This document shows positions 46,038 through 55,945 of a stretch of 64,000 nucleotides of DNA, piece after piece. The DNA comes from Prevotella sp. MA2016 (lineage in GTDB: Bacteria > Bacteroidota > Bacteroidia > Bacteroidales > Bacteroidaceae): assembly GCF_000619825.1 (NCBI RefSeq), contig NZ_KK211036.1:117612-181611 (forward strand), given 5' to 3'. Under the pieces are notes generated by a model. The model did no database searches and was not told where the DNA came from. It saw only the letters and a list, made by a program, of their open reading frames with translations. A program made the position numbers and the translations under genes. How positions within the stretch are numbered: position 1 is the stretch's first letter; each line of letters starts with the position of its first letter.

Positions 46038-47624
46038 TTATCTTGCAGATACGTATTTGTGCAATGTCTTGCGAACGGCACCAGGTCCTGCGTAGAGTTC
46101 CTTCACCATTCCCTCAATCTGTTCGCCAAGACCAGCTTCATACAGGTCGAGACCAAACACATCCTTGCGGCTGTACAGCTTCTTCAGTGGGCTCCAGTCC
46201 TGATCAGCCTTGCCAATCTCCAGAGGCGCTACGATAGCCTGCAGCTCTGCCAGCATGGGGTCGGGTGATGGCTCAAAGGCAGTACCATCGTCCTTCACGC
46301 CCTTCAGATAGCGGGCATAGCCAGCCAGTGTCAGAGGAATCAGGATGAGGTTGCTCTTGTCCAGTCCACGAGCGATATACTTCTTCAGTGTCTCACCAAA
46401 GCGGATAGGCAGCTTCTGACTGGTGTCACAAGCGATACGCTGAGGCGCATCTGGCATGAATGGGTTAGGCAGACGGCGGTTGATCACAGCACCGATAAAC
46501 TCATATGGGTTCAGCACACCTGGGTCAACCACTACAGGCATCGCCTCCATATAACCAATCTTCTGGATGAATGCACGCAGATCCTCATCAGCCATCTCAG
46601 CCGAGATGAGTGTGTAGTCAAGCATGCAACCATAGATACTCATGGCTGTGTGGAGTGGGTTCAAGCAGGTAGTCACCTTCATCGTCTCCACTTTATCCAC
46701 TGTCTCGCGTGTGGTATAGAGTGCACCACCCAGATCCAATGGTGGACGTCCGTTGGTATAGTTGTCTTCGATTACCAGATACTGCACCTCTTCAGCGTTA
46801 ACGAAAGGCGCAGTAAAGGTGTGCTTCTCAGTCTCGATATAGTTGTTGTCGTCGAAACCATCAGCAGCCAACAGCTCCTTCACCTTCTCGTGTGGGCGAG
46901 GTGTGATCTTATCAATCATCGACCATGGGAAGGTCACCTTCTTCTCATCCTTCAGGTAATCCAGGAAAGCAGCAGGCACCAGTCCGTCGTTCACCCAGCG
47001 CTCAGCATAGGCCATCACGCCAGCCTTCACCTTGTCGCCATTGTGCGAGCAGTTATCCATGCTCTGTACTGTCAGAGGCAATTGTCCTGCGTTGAATCGC
47101 TCCAGCAGCAGTGCGCAAACCTTACCCATGGCGAATACAGGTTTCAGTCCGCGAGCCAGGTCGGCCTCGTTATAAGTATAACCCTTCTCTGTGATGGTGA
47201 ATGAAATCATCTGCAGTGATGGGTTTTTGAAGATCTCCACCAATCGGTTCCAATCCTCAAACTGAGGGTCGGCCTTCAGTGCTTCAGTCACGCTGGCTAT
47301 CACCTTCTTCTCGATAGAACCATCCGAGCAGAGGTTCACGCAGAGTGAGAGGTTGTTGTAGGGTGCATAAGCCTTGTCGATCACTTCGAAGTCGAAGGTC
47401 TCAGCCACAATCACACCACGGTCATATTTACCAGTGTTCAGTGCGTCGTTCAGTATGGCAGCTGGGAAAGCACGGAAGATGTTTCCACCGCCAAAGTGCA
47501 CCCATGTAGGCTCTTTGGCAGTCTTTTCGCGCAGTGCCTTGATATCAAACTTAGGAAGCTCATAGCCTTTTGCTTCCCATGCAGCGGCATCATAGTTACC
47601 GCTAAAAATATCATTCAGTTTCAT
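46038..47624 (-). CDS. uxuB: Fructuronate reductase / mannitol dehydrogenase family
   Basis: A 528-aa long-chain polyol dehydrogenase: VHFGGGNIFRAFPAAIL (NAD-binding), MDNCSHNGDKVKAGV, and KITPRPHEKVKELL. Such enzymes interconvert fructuronate and mannonate in glucuronate breakdown. UxuB is favoured over mannitol dehydrogenase because uxuA lies 9 bp upstream in the same operon. Confidence 0.88.
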   Translation of the reverse strand: MKLNDIFSGNYDAAAWEAKGYELPKFDIKALREKTAKEPTWVHFGGGNIFRAFPAAILNDALNTGKYDRGVIVAETFDFEVIDKAYAPYNNLSLCVNLCSDGSIEKKVIASVTEALKADPQFEDWNRLVEIFKNPSLQMISFTITEKGYTYNEADLARGLKPVFAMGKVCALLLERFNAGQLPLTVQSMDNCSHNGDKVKAGVMAYAERWVNDGLVPAAFLDYLKDEKKVTFPWSMIDKITPRPHEKVKELLAADGFDDNNYIETEKHTFTAPFVNAEEVQYLVIEDNYTNGRPPLDLGGALYTTRETVDKVETMKVTTCLNPLHTAMSIYGCMLDYTLISAEMADEDLRAFIQKIGYMEAMPVVVDPGVLNPYEFIGAVINRRLPNPFMPDAPQRIACDTSQKLPIRFGETLKKYIARGLDKSNLILIPLTLAGYARYLKGVKDDGTAFEPSPDPMLAELQAIVAPLEIGKADQDWSPLKKLYSRKDVFGLDLYEAGLGEQIEGMVKELYAGPGAVRKTLHKYVSAR

Positions 47625-47633
47625 AATTATTAT

Positions 47634-48887
47634 TTAATCAAAGAATCCAGGTTGTTTGTATTCGATACCCAGCTCACGGTCCACAGTGGCGAGGATGCCC
47701 TGTACCTGTCCCATGGCAAACATACGGCCGAGTAGGGTATAGCCGGCGTTATGTCCATGACTGCTCTCGTCCATGATACCACCAGGCTCATCTGTGAAGG
47801 TCATACCATGATCCACACGCATAGGCAGTGCAGGATTTTCCTTCTCGAAGATGCGGCACAGCTCAATCAAGTCGGCACGTCCACCCAGATGACTGGCCTC
47901 AGTGAAGTCGCCATTAGGGAAGATATGGCATGAGCGCAGGTGCACGAAGTGAGTGCGCGAAGCGAATTTCTTAGCCAGGTCAACCACATTGTTGTAGGCG
48001 CCAGCAGAGAGTGAACCAGCGCAGAATGTCAGTCCGTTATGCTTGTTGGGCACAGCATCCAGGAACCACTGGATATCCTCCTCAGTACGTACGATACGTG
48101 GCAATCCGAGAATCTCGATAGGGGGATCATCGGGGTGTACACACATGTTCATGTTGCACTCCTCGCATACAGGCATGATAGCCTCGAGGAAGTACTTCAT
48201 GTTGGCACGCAGTTTAGCCTTGTCGATACCTTTATACAAGTCGAGGAACTCGCGGAACTTCTGTACAGGCGCCTCGTCGTTCTCGCTGAAGTTGCCAGAT
48301 ACGAAGCCCTGTGTCTTGATCACGATATTCTCTACCAGCTTGTGGTCCTTCTCAGGTGTCATGGTCTTAGCCAGCTCGTCGCATTCAGCAATCACGCTGC
48401 GACCTTCGCCCCATCCCTCGGGGAACTGGAACTTCTCCCATTCCTCGCGCGCACCTGGACGCTTCAGGATATAGATGTCGAAGTAAGCAAATTCGGCGTA
48501 GTTGAAATAGAGGTTAGTGGCTCCATTGGGGTTGTTGTGAAACAAGTCAGTGCGCGCCCAGTCGAGCACGGGCATAAAGTTGTAGCAGATACAGTGGATA
48601 CCTTCGGCAGCCAGGTTGCGCAGACTCTCTTTATAGACCTCAATCTGGTGGTCGCGGTCAGGACCTCCGTATTTGATTGTCTCCACCACAGGCAGACTCT
48701 CTACCACGCTCCATCTCATGCCGTAGCTTTCGATGTACTCGCGCAGGTCGCGAATCTTCTCGCGGGTCCATACTTCACCCAGAGGCACATCGTGCAGGGC
48801 AGTAACGATGCCCTCTACACCAATCTGTCTCAGTTGTGCAAGAGTAATCTTATCCTTCTTGCCAAACCATCTCCATGTTTTTTCCAT
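47634..48887 (-). CDS. uxuA: Mannonate dehydratase
   Basis: Converts D-mannonate to 2-keto-3-deoxygluconate. The 417-aa protein starts MEKTWRWFGKKDKITLAQLR, and shows NMCVHPDDPPIEILGLPRIV with metal-binding His, FCAGSLSAGAYNN and VHLRSCHIFPNGDFTEASHL, all typical. It is first in the uxuAB operon. A TAATTTTG -7-like box lies at 48927-48934 on the minus strand without a clear -33. No gene for uronate isomerase is in this window. Confidence 0.95.
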   Translation of the reverse strand: MEKTWRWFGKKDKITLAQLRQIGVEGIVTALHDVPLGEVWTREKIRDLREYIESYGMRWSVVESLPVVETIKYGGPDRDHQIEVYKESLRNLAAEGIHCICYNFMPVLDWARTDLFHNNPNGATNLYFNYAEFAYFDIYILKRPGAREEWEKFQFPEGWGEGRSVIAECDELAKTMTPEKDHKLVENIVIKTQGFVSGNFSENDEAPVQKFREFLDLYKGIDKAKLRANMKYFLEAIMPVCEECNMNMCVHPDDPPIEILGLPRIVRTEEDIQWFLDAVPNKHNGLTFCAGSLSAGAYNNVVDLAKKFASRTHFVHLRSCHIFPNGDFTEASHLGGRADLIELCRIFEKENPALPMRVDHGMTFTDEPGGIMDESSHGHNAGYTLLGRMFAMGQVQGILATVDRELGIEYKQPGFFD

Positions 48888-48968
48888 ACTTAGTAATAAT
48901 TTGTCTTGTTGTTATTTTGAATGGTGCAAAATTACTCAATAATTAGCAAAGTAGCTTGTTGTTTTGGC

Positions 48969-50435
48969 TCATTTTTTTGCAGATTTGTGCTTTTTTAGCT
49001 TATTGCCGATGATTAGTTGGCGCAAATCGAAGGGATAGCACCCTTCGCCAGCTGTTGATGCAGGCATCATCGCCGCTTCGCTTTCTATGCCATAGCGATT
49101 CATGGCAGTCACTGCATAGTAGAGTGCGCGCCCCTTGTGAGGCACTGTCAATGTCAGTTCGCGTTGGCGCACCGAAATCAGGTTTTCGGGGTTGTTCACA
49201 TCCACAGGCAGCGTCTCTGATGCATACACATTATATAAGAGGTAGTCGGCCCCAGAGTTATCTTTTGCCTGCTGCCACGAGATGATGTCGGCACCCAAGC
49301 CACGTTTCACCTGCAAGTGGCCCACAGCAGTAGGCGCCTGTTTGCCCGTCCACGTCATAGGTGGTATCAGTGCAGGCACCCTGTTGAAGTCGCGTGTATA
49401 GTCGTAGATACCCTTGGTATTGTCGGTAAAGAACTTACTGCGGAAGAAGGTATGCCCCATGCCCATATCGCGCAGCACGCTCATTTCGCGTGTTATCACG
49501 TCCAAGTTCCAATTCTTTTCGCGTGGGTGCATCATATACACAGCCAGTCCAGGCACCACCATGCGCCCATAGCTATGCTCCTGCCAGTCCACCGCAAAAG
49601 GATAGAAGTTGTTTCCCTGGAAATACATCATGGGGAAGAGTGCATCCATCAGTCCATCGCGCAGCCATCCCTGCGCATCCTGGCACACCGTTGTATTGGC
49701 ATTCCAGCCCGAACTTTTATAGCGTGTCAGGTCGTCGTATTTTCCTATAGGCGAGCAAGATAGCTTAATCCATGGTTTTAAACCTTTAACTGCTCGGTTA
49801 ATCTTTCGAACGATGTCAGTGATATACTGTCGGCCCTGCTGTCGGCTCACCTTCAGCTTCCATGTTTCGGGGTATCTGATATAGTCCAGATGGATACCAT
49901 CCACATCATATTTGCTCGTCACCTCGGCGCAGAATTTAGCCAGATAGTCGCCCGTCTGAGGCATCTCCGGGTTCATATAGCCATCCTCACCAATCTTGCG
50001 TATCAGCGAAGGATATTTCTGTCTCAGTTGTTTGCAGCCAGTGCCATTCCATTTTCCTACGGGGATTGTCACAATCCAGGCGTGACACTCCATCCCACGC
50101 TTGTGGCATTCGTTGATGCAGAACTGTAGCGGGTCGTAGCTCGCCGCTCTGCCAGGATGCCCTGTGATGCATCCATCCCACGGTTCGGTGGTAGTAGGGA
50201 AGATGGTAGTAGCCCTCACGCGCGTCTGTATCATCACCGTGTTGATGCCCGCCTGTTGCAGTTGGTCTAAGATACCGATCAGTTCACGCTGCTGAGGAGC
50301 TGCCGCGTAAGAATGAGGCCAGTCGATGCCTCCGATGGTAGTGAGCCATACAGCTCTGACTTCGTGTTTCGGTGTACTTGCTTTAGTGCTTAGCACAAGT
50401 GCTAAAAGCACGAAAATGTGTATTATTGTCTTCAA
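48969..50435 (-). CDS. Exported GH10-like glycoside hydrolase (DUF187/GHL10)
   Basis: A 488-aa secreted protein with a signal peptide (about 1-19) then HEVRAVWLTTIGGIDWPHSY, the start of the GHL10 TIM-barrel family. Further motifs are HKRGMECHAWIV, DGIHLDYIRYP and FPMMYFQGNNFYPFAVDW. The last 110 residues resemble a fibronectin type III domain (ADYLLYNVYASE, ALYYAVTAMNRYG). It is likely a glycosidase acting at the cell surface or on peptidoglycan-like glycans; substrate unknown. The start is TTG (50435), as no ATG is available before the signal peptide. Confidence 0.85.
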   Translation of the reverse strand: MKTIIHIFVLLALVLSTKASTPKHEVRAVWLTTIGGIDWPHSYAAAPQQRELIGILDQLQQAGINTVMIQTRVRATTIFPTTTEPWDGCITGHPGRAASYDPLQFCINECHKRGMECHAWIVTIPVGKWNGTGCKQLRQKYPSLIRKIGEDGYMNPEMPQTGDYLAKFCAEVTSKYDVDGIHLDYIRYPETWKLKVSRQQGRQYITDIVRKINRAVKGLKPWIKLSCSPIGKYDDLTRYKSSGWNANTTVCQDAQGWLRDGLMDALFPMMYFQGNNFYPFAVDWQEHSYGRMVVPGLAVYMMHPREKNWNLDVITREMSVLRDMGMGHTFFRSKFFTDNTKGIYDYTRDFNRVPALIPPMTWTGKQAPTAVGHLQVKRGLGADIISWQQAKDNSGADYLLYNVYASETLPVDVNNPENLISVRQRELTLTVPHKGRALYYAVTAMNRYGIESEAAMMPASTAGEGCYPFDLRQLIIGNKLKKHKSAKK

Positions 50436-50463
50436 AATGATGCTTTTTTTACGATTTTTGCTG

Positions 50464-50494
50464 CAAAGTTACTTTATTTTTTCCATTTCTCAAA
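50464..50494 (-). promoter_or_regulatory. Promoter of the GH10-like gene
   Basis: Minus-strand TTTG (50491-50494), 19 bp, TAACTTTG (50464-50471). Good consensus. The predicted transcription start is about 20 nt before the TTG start codon. Confidence 0.65.
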
Positions 50495-50503
50495 TAAAAA
50501 CAC

Positions 50504-50511
50504 TACTTTTG
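50504..50511 (+). promoter_or_regulatory. cstA -7 promoter element
   Basis: TACTTTTG lies 33 bp before the cstA start codon, divergent from the GH10-like promoter. The -33 position reads TTTC/TTCC rather than TTTG. Confidence 0.45.
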
Positions 50512-50544
50512 CACAAAAATAATTCTAAAATTAGCTAAAGAAAG

Positions 50545-52005
50545 ATGATTTCATTTGTATTGAGTCTCATTGCTCTTGTGTTAGGCTACCTCTTCTATGG
50601 TCGCCTGGTAGAGCGTGTGTTCGGTCCTGACGACCGTGTGACTCCAGCTGTTGCCAAAGCTGATGGCCTAGACTACATCGTACTTCCTTCATGGAAAATC
50701 TTCATGATTCAGTTCCTGAATATTGCTGGTACTGGTCCTATTTTTGGTGCTATCATGGGTGCCAAGTTTGGTCCTGTAGCTTATTTGTGGATTGTTTTAG
50801 GTTGTATATTTGCAGGTGCCACCCACGATTATCTGTCGGGTATGTTGTCGATGCGTCACGATGGTGCCAGTCTGCCTGAGCTGATTGGTAAGTATCTGGG
50901 CAAGACTACCAAGGGTATTATGCTGATATTTACCGTACTGCTGCTTATCATGGTAGGAACGGTGTTTGTATATAGTCCGGCTGAGATTCTGCACACCATG
51001 GGTGGCGATACCATGATGTGGGTAGGTATTATCTTCTGCTACTACGTGATTGCTACCATGTTGCCTATCGATAAGATTATCGGTAAGATATATCCCCTGT
51101 TTGCCTTCTCGCTGCTGTTTATGGCAGGTGCGCTGATGGTATGGCTATTCATCCACTGGCCCACAGTGCCCGAAGTTTGGAACACCTTCTACAACCTTGG
51201 TGCCGCCACCCATCCTGATACCTGGAAGGATAACATCTTCCCAGCTTTGTTTATCACCATTGCCTGTGGTGCTATCTCAGGTTTCCATGCCACTCAGAGT
51301 CCTCTCATGGCCCGTTGCGTCAAGAGCGAGAAAATGGGTCGCCCCATCTTCTACGGCGCCATGATTACCGAGGGTATCGTGGCACTTATTTGGGCCACCG
51401 TGTCAGCCTGGTTCTTCTATGGTAACCCCGCTCCAGGCTATACGCTGATTGAGCAGGCTACTGCTGGATTCCATACTTCGGCTCCTGCTGTAGTAAACTT
51501 GGTTTGTAACGAGTGGTTGGGTGTTGTTGGTGCTATCCTGGCTATGTTGGGAGTAGTTGCTGCACCTATCACATCGGGTGATACTGCTTTCCGTTCGGCC
51601 CGACTGATTGTTGCCGAGTGGTTAAAGATGAATCAGCGCCCCATCCCTAAGCGCTTGCTTATCTGTATCCCCTTGTTTGCCATCTCTATCGCCATGCTGG
51701 TTTGGCAGATTGAGAATCCCGATGGTTTCAATACCATCTGGCAGTATTTCGGTTGGAGTAATCAGGCACTCAGCGTGTTCACACTCTGGACTATCACCGT
51801 TTATCTGGTTCGCAACAACAAGTGTTTTTGGCTCACGTTGATTCCTGCCATGTTTATGACTACCGTTTGCTCAACCTACTTCTTTGTGTCGAAGCAGTTC
51901 CTGGGTCTGGGCAACGATGGCTATCCTTATGGCATGGTTTGTCTGGGTGTAGCTATCGTATGGTTTGTATTATGGTATCGAAAGAATAATAACTTAAAAC
52001 AGTAA
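50545..52005 (+). CDS. cstA: Carbon starvation protein CstA-family transporter
   Basis: A 486-aa inner-membrane protein of about 13 hydrophobic segments. The CstA signature is visible: FLNIAGTGPIFGAIMGAKFG near residue 57, CIFAGATHDYLSGMLSMRHD near 90, and SGFHATQSPLMARCVKSE near 245. E. coli members import pyruvate or peptides; this is the shorter form common in Bacteroidota. The substrate is not determined. Its stop codon overlaps the next ATG by 1 bp. Confidence 0.92.
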   Translation: MISFVLSLIALVLGYLFYGRLVERVFGPDDRVTPAVAKADGLDYIVLPSWKIFMIQFLNIAGTGPIFGAIMGAKFGPVAYLWIVLGCIFAGATHDYLSGMLSMRHDGASLPELIGKYLGKTTKGIMLIFTVLLLIMVGTVFVYSPAEILHTMGGDTMMWVGIIFCYYVIATMLPIDKIIGKIYPLFAFSLLFMAGALMVWLFIHWPTVPEVWNTFYNLGAATHPDTWKDNIFPALFITIACGAISGFHATQSPLMARCVKSEKMGRPIFYGAMITEGIVALIWATVSAWFFYGNPAPGYTLIEQATAGFHTSAPAVVNLVCNEWLGVVGAILAMLGVVAAPITSGDTAFRSARLIVAEWLKMNQRPIPKRLLICIPLFAISIAMLVWQIENPDGFNTIWQYFGWSNQALSVFTLWTITVYLVRNNKCFWLTLIPAMFMTTVCSTYFFVSKQFLGLGNDGYPYGMVCLGVAIVWFVLWYRKNNNLKQ

Positions 52006-52508
52006 TGATTATGAAAAAGTTGATGATGGCTGCTATCGGCCTGATGATGGCAATCGGTGCTCATGCACAGTATCTGAATGATTCAGAAAAAGTATTCTCA
52101 CAGGATAAGTGGTACGTAGGTGCCTCACTCTCAGGTTTCGATTTGAACTATCACAAGGGTAGCGACTGGAAGATGGATGTCAATGCCAAGGCCGGTTATC
52201 TGATTGCTGACGACTGGATGATTGTGGGCCAGGCTGGCTATAAGGTTCAGGAGGGTACCTCCAGTGCAGTTGTGCTGGGTGCAGGTTTGCGCTACTATTT
52301 CGAGAGTTGTGGTGTGTATGCAGGTGCCACTGCCAAGTATGCCCACTTCGATCATATCAGCGACTTCCGTCCTGAGATCAGTGCTGGTTATGCTTATTTC
52401 CTCACCGGCAAGCTCACTATCGAGCCCGAGGCATATTTCGAGTATAGCACCAAGAGCTCTGACTACACAGGCTTTGGCGTCCGCATAGGATTCGGACTGT
52501 ACTTTTGA
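52005..52508 (+). CDS. Small outer-membrane beta-barrel protein
   Basis: A 167-aa protein with a signal peptide (ending AIGAHAQ) and alternating hydrophobic/aromatic strands (WYVGASLSGFDLNYH, VYAGATAKYAHFDH, YTGFGVRIGFGLYF) ending in Phe, as in eight-stranded OmpX/OmpW-like barrels. The start may be ATG 52005, coupled to cstA, or ATG 52011. It might provide an outer-membrane path for the CstA substrate, which is only inferred from position. Confidence 0.78.
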   Translation: MIMKKLMMAAIGLMMAIGAHAQYLNDSEKVFSQDKWYVGASLSGFDLNYHKGSDWKMDVNAKAGYLIADDWMIVGQAGYKVQEGTSSAVVLGAGLRYYFESCGVYAGATAKYAHFDHISDFRPEISAGYAYFLTGKLTIEPEAYFEYSTKSSDYTGFGVRIGFGLYF

Positions 52509-52588
52509 AAAATGTAAAAATGTAAAAATTAGAAAATGTAATAATCAAATAAAGTAATAATTAGAAAATCAAATATTTATAGTATTTT
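52509..52588. repeat. AT-rich direct repeats before nadC
   Basis: The gap repeats ATGTAAAAA (twice) and AATTAGAAAAT (twice). No gene or clear promoter is seen. Confidence 0.4.
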
Positions 52589-53437
52589 ATGTTAAGTGTT
52601 GATGAATTAGTTGACAGACTGATAGATCTGTCGTTTGCCGAGGATATTGGTGATGGCGATCACACCACCTTGTGCTGCATCCCCGAGGATGCAATGGGCA
52701 AGAGTCATCTGCTCATTAAGGAAGATGGTATCCTGGCAGGAGTAGAAATTGCAAAAGAGGTGTTCCACCGTTTCGACCCTACCATGCAGGTAGAGGTGTT
52801 GATGCAGGATGGCACCCGTGTTAAGAAAGGCGATATTGCCATGATTGTTTCAGGAAAAACCCGCTCGTTGCTTCAAACCGAGCGCCTCATGCTGAATATC
52901 ATGCAGCGCATGAGTGGTATTGCCACGATGACCGACAAGTATGTGGAGCGCCTGAAGGGTACCAACACCCGTGTGCTCGACACCCGCAAGACCACCCCTG
53001 GCATGCGCATGCTTGAGAAGCAGGCCGTCAAGATTGGTGGTGGTTGCAACCATCGCATCGGTCTTTTCGACATGATCCTGCTTAAGGACAATCATGTTGA
53101 CTTTGCTGGTGGTATCACCAATGCCATCGATCGTTGCCACAAGTATCTCGAGGAGAAGGGTTTGAACCTGAAGATTGAGATCGAGGTGCGCTCGTTTGAT
53201 GAGTTGCAGCAGGTGCTCGATCATGGTGGTGTGGATCGTATCATGCTCGATAACTTCAGCGTGCCCGACACCAAGAAGGCCGTTGATATTATCAATCATC
53301 GTTACGAGACAGAGTCGAGTGGTGGCATCACCTTCGACACCATCCGTGATTATGCCGAGCAGGGAGTAGATTTCATCAGTGTGGGTGCGCTCACTCACTC
53401 TGTGAAGGGTCTCGACATGTCGTTCAAGGCTTGTTAA
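52589..53437 (+). CDS. nadC: Nicotinate-nucleotide diphosphorylase (carboxylating)
   Basis: Turns quinolinate and PRPP into nicotinate mononucleotide in NAD synthesis. The 282-aa protein shows AEDIGDGDHTT near the N-terminus, ERLMLNIMQRMSGIATMTD, TRKTTPGMRMLEKQAVKIGG with the PRPP-binding residues, and MLDNFSVPDTKKAV. Length is normal. nadA and nadB are not near. Confidence 0.95.
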   Translation: MLSVDELVDRLIDLSFAEDIGDGDHTTLCCIPEDAMGKSHLLIKEDGILAGVEIAKEVFHRFDPTMQVEVLMQDGTRVKKGDIAMIVSGKTRSLLQTERLMLNIMQRMSGIATMTDKYVERLKGTNTRVLDTRKTTPGMRMLEKQAVKIGGGCNHRIGLFDMILLKDNHVDFAGGITNAIDRCHKYLEEKGLNLKIEIEVRSFDELQQVLDHGGVDRIMLDNFSVPDTKKAVDIINHRYETESSGGITFDTIRDYAEQGVDFISVGALTHSVKGLDMSFKAC

Positions 53438-53452
53438 TATAATATATATATA

Positions 53453-55183
53453 ATGTATATGAAAAGAAAACTGATACTAGCAATTTCGCTGATGGCCGTG
53501 ATGGGCGCATCGGCATGTACTAACTTTATTGTTGGCAAGAAAGCCAGCGCCGACGGTTCGGTGTTTGTCACCTATAATGCCGATTCGTATGGCGCATTCA
53601 TGCCCCTCTATCACTATCCAGCCGCCAAGCACCAGCCAGGTGAGATGCGCAAGGTGTATGAGTGGGATACCAACAAATATCTCGGTGAGATTGCCGAGGC
53701 TGCCGAGACCTATAATGTGATTGGTAACTCTAACGAGTGGCAGGTAACTATTGGTGAGACAACCTTTGGTGGTCGTCATGAGATGGCCGACTCAACAGGT
53801 GTCATCGACTACGGTTCACTCATCTACATTGCCCTGCAGCGTTCTAAGACCGCTCGTGAGGCCCTGCAGATTATGACCTCGCTCGTTGAGCAGTACGGCT
53901 ACTATTCTGAGGGTGAGACCTTCTCAGTAGCTGATAAGGACGAGGCTTGGATGCTCGAGATGATGGGTTGCGGTGCTGACCGCACCAAGTCGAAGGAGCG
54001 CACTGTCTGGGTAGCTGTTCGCATCCCCGACAATGCTGTAGCCGCCCACGCCAACCAGAGCCGCATCACCAAGTTCCTTGATGGTCGTTATGTCAAGGTT
54101 CAGATGAAGGACCTCTTTGGTAAGAAGTACGCTGTCAACGGCAAGAAGCCTGTGCCCAACCTCATGCTCTGCTCAGCCAATGTAGTGAGCTACGCCCGTG
54201 CCAACGGTTGGTTTGATGGCAAGGATGCCGATTTCAGCTACAATGCCGCCTATGCAGCCCCCGACTTCTCTGGTCGTCGTTACTGCGAGGCCCGCGTGTG
54301 GAGCTTCTTCAATCGCTTTGCCGACGACTTCTCTGAGTACGTGCCTTATGCAGCCGGTTTCGAGAAGGATGCCAAGGAGATGCCTCTCTGGATTATCCCT
54401 AACAAGAAGGTGACCATCCAGGATCTGCGCGATGCTATGCGCGACCACTACGAGAACACCCCATTCGCACTCGATCAGAACATCGGTGGTGGTATCTACG
54501 AGATGCCTTACCGTCCATCACCCCTTTCATTCAAGGTGGATGGTGTAGAGGTAACCAACGAGCGCCCCATCTCAACCCAGCAGACAGCCTGGAGCTTCAT
54601 CTCACAGATGCGCTCAAGCATGCCTCGCGAGGTAGGAGCCTGCTTCTGGTTTGGTAACGACGATGGCAACATGGTAGCCTATACTCCTATGTATTCTTGC
54701 ATGACCCGCCGCCCCAAGTGCTTCACTGAGGAAGGTGTGGATGATGTCACCTTCTCGATGGACAATGCCTTCTGGGTATGCAACTGGGTAAGCAACATGG
54801 TTTATCCCCGCTACTCGATGATGTTCCCATCACTCAAGGAAGTGCGCGATTCGCTCGATGCCTCTTACGACAAGCTGCAGCCCGAGGTAGAGGCTAAGGC
54901 CCTCGCTCTGCCTACAGCCCAGGAGCGCATCCAGTACCTCACCAACTACAGTTGCCAGAAGGGCGACGAGATGATAGCCCGTTGGCAGAAGCTCGCCTTC
55001 TTCCTGATTGTGAAGTACAATGATATGGCCATCAAGCCCACCGATGCCAATGGCACCTTCAAGCGTTCGCCTTATGGTGCAGGTGCCCGTGTGAAGCGTC
55101 CTGGCTATCCCGAGCAGTACAAGCGCGCCTTGCTCAAGCTCACAGGCGACAAGTATATCATGCCAAAAGAGGAGAAGAAGTAA
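53453..55183 (+). CDS. Secreted C69-family dipeptidase
   Basis: A 576-aa N-terminal nucleophile hydrolase. After a signal sequence (about 1-21) comes CTNFIVGKKASADGSVFV; Cys22 becomes the N-terminal nucleophile once the leader is removed. Further family segments are VIGNSNEWQVTIGETTFGGR and AWMLEMMGCGADRTKSKERT. C69 enzymes cut dipeptides, which suits a peptide-fermenting anaerobe. ATG 53453 and ATG 53459 are both possible starts. Its stop overlaps the next gene by 1 bp. Confidence 0.93.
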   Translation: MYMKRKLILAISLMAVMGASACTNFIVGKKASADGSVFVTYNADSYGAFMPLYHYPAAKHQPGEMRKVYEWDTNKYLGEIAEAAETYNVIGNSNEWQVTIGETTFGGRHEMADSTGVIDYGSLIYIALQRSKTAREALQIMTSLVEQYGYYSEGETFSVADKDEAWMLEMMGCGADRTKSKERTVWVAVRIPDNAVAAHANQSRITKFLDGRYVKVQMKDLFGKKYAVNGKKPVPNLMLCSANVVSYARANGWFDGKDADFSYNAAYAAPDFSGRRYCEARVWSFFNRFADDFSEYVPYAAGFEKDAKEMPLWIIPNKKVTIQDLRDAMRDHYENTPFALDQNIGGGIYEMPYRPSPLSFKVDGVEVTNERPISTQQTAWSFISQMRSSMPREVGACFWFGNDDGNMVAYTPMYSCMTRRPKCFTEEGVDDVTFSMDNAFWVCNWVSNMVYPRYSMMFPSLKEVRDSLDASYDKLQPEVEAKALALPTAQERIQYLTNYSCQKGDEMIARWQKLAFFLIVKYNDMAIKPTDANGTFKRSPYGAGARVKRPGYPEQYKRALLKLTGDKYIMPKEEKK

Positions 55184-55827
55184 TGAAGCCATTCAAAGCC
55201 GCACTTTTCGACCTTGATGGCGTCGTATTCGACACTGAACCCCAGTACACTGTGTTCTGGGGTTCTCAGTGCCGTCTCTATCATCCCGAGCATCCAGGTT
55301 TGGAGCACGAGATCAAAGGTCAGACGCTCACACAGATTTATGACCAGTGGTTCAGCGGTCCGTTGCTCTCAGAGCAGCCCGTCATCACAGAACGTTTGAA
55401 CGCCTACGAGGCCCAGATGCACTACGACTATATCCAGGGTTTCGAACAGATGATTGCCGATTTGCGCAGTCATGGTGTGAAGACAGCCGTTGTCACCAGC
55501 AGCAATCTGCCCAAGATGCAGGCCGTGTATCGTTATCAGCCCGATTTCAAGAAGTTGTTTGATGCCATTCTCACCAGCGAGGATTTCGAGCGCAGCAAGC
55601 CCGATCCCGACTGCTATCTCAAGGCAGCCGCCCGCTTGGGTGCCGGCACTGATGAGTGTATCGTTTTCGAGGATAGTTTCAATGGTCTGCGCTCAGGTCG
55701 TGCAGCCCAGATGGCGGTAGTGGGATTAGCTACCACCAATTCAGCAGAGTCTATCCGTGAGCTGTCAGACATCCAGATAGTCGATTACAGCACTATCACC
55801 TTCGACGCACTTTCCCCACTTCTTTAG
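55183..55827 (+). CDS. HAD-family phosphatase (beta-phosphoglucomutase-like)
   Basis: A 214-aa HAD hydrolase. Motif I is FDLDGVVFDTEP (nucleophile Asp), motif II TAVVTSSNLPK, the conserved Lys in SKPDPDCYLKAA, and motif IV VFEDSFNGLRSGRAAQM. This subgroup includes phosphoglucomutases and sugar-phosphate phosphatases; the substrate is not known. It is coupled to the dipeptidase gene by TAATG. Confidence 0.9.
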   Translation: MKPFKAALFDLDGVVFDTEPQYTVFWGSQCRLYHPEHPGLEHEIKGQTLTQIYDQWFSGPLLSEQPVITERLNAYEAQMHYDYIQGFEQMIADLRSHGVKTAVVTSSNLPKMQAVYRYQPDFKKLFDAILTSEDFERSKPDPDCYLKAAARLGAGTDECIVFEDSFNGLRSGRAAQMAVVGLATTNSAESIRELSDIQIVDYSTITFDALSPLL

Positions 55828-55858
55828 GGAAATCCCCATTCTCATTTATAGTATTTCC

Positions 55859-55890
55859 GTTGCGAGGGTAGGCGATAATGTCTATCTTTG
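55859..55890 (+). promoter_or_regulatory. Promoter of the small lipoprotein gene
   Basis: TATCTTTG at 55883-55890 with GTTG 20 bp upstream (55859-55862). It lies 55 bp before the ATG. Confidence 0.5.
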
Positions 55891-55945
55891 CAGCAGAAAT
55901 ATTAATTAAATGTCTAACAATTAAAGATAAAGAAAGGGTAAAGTT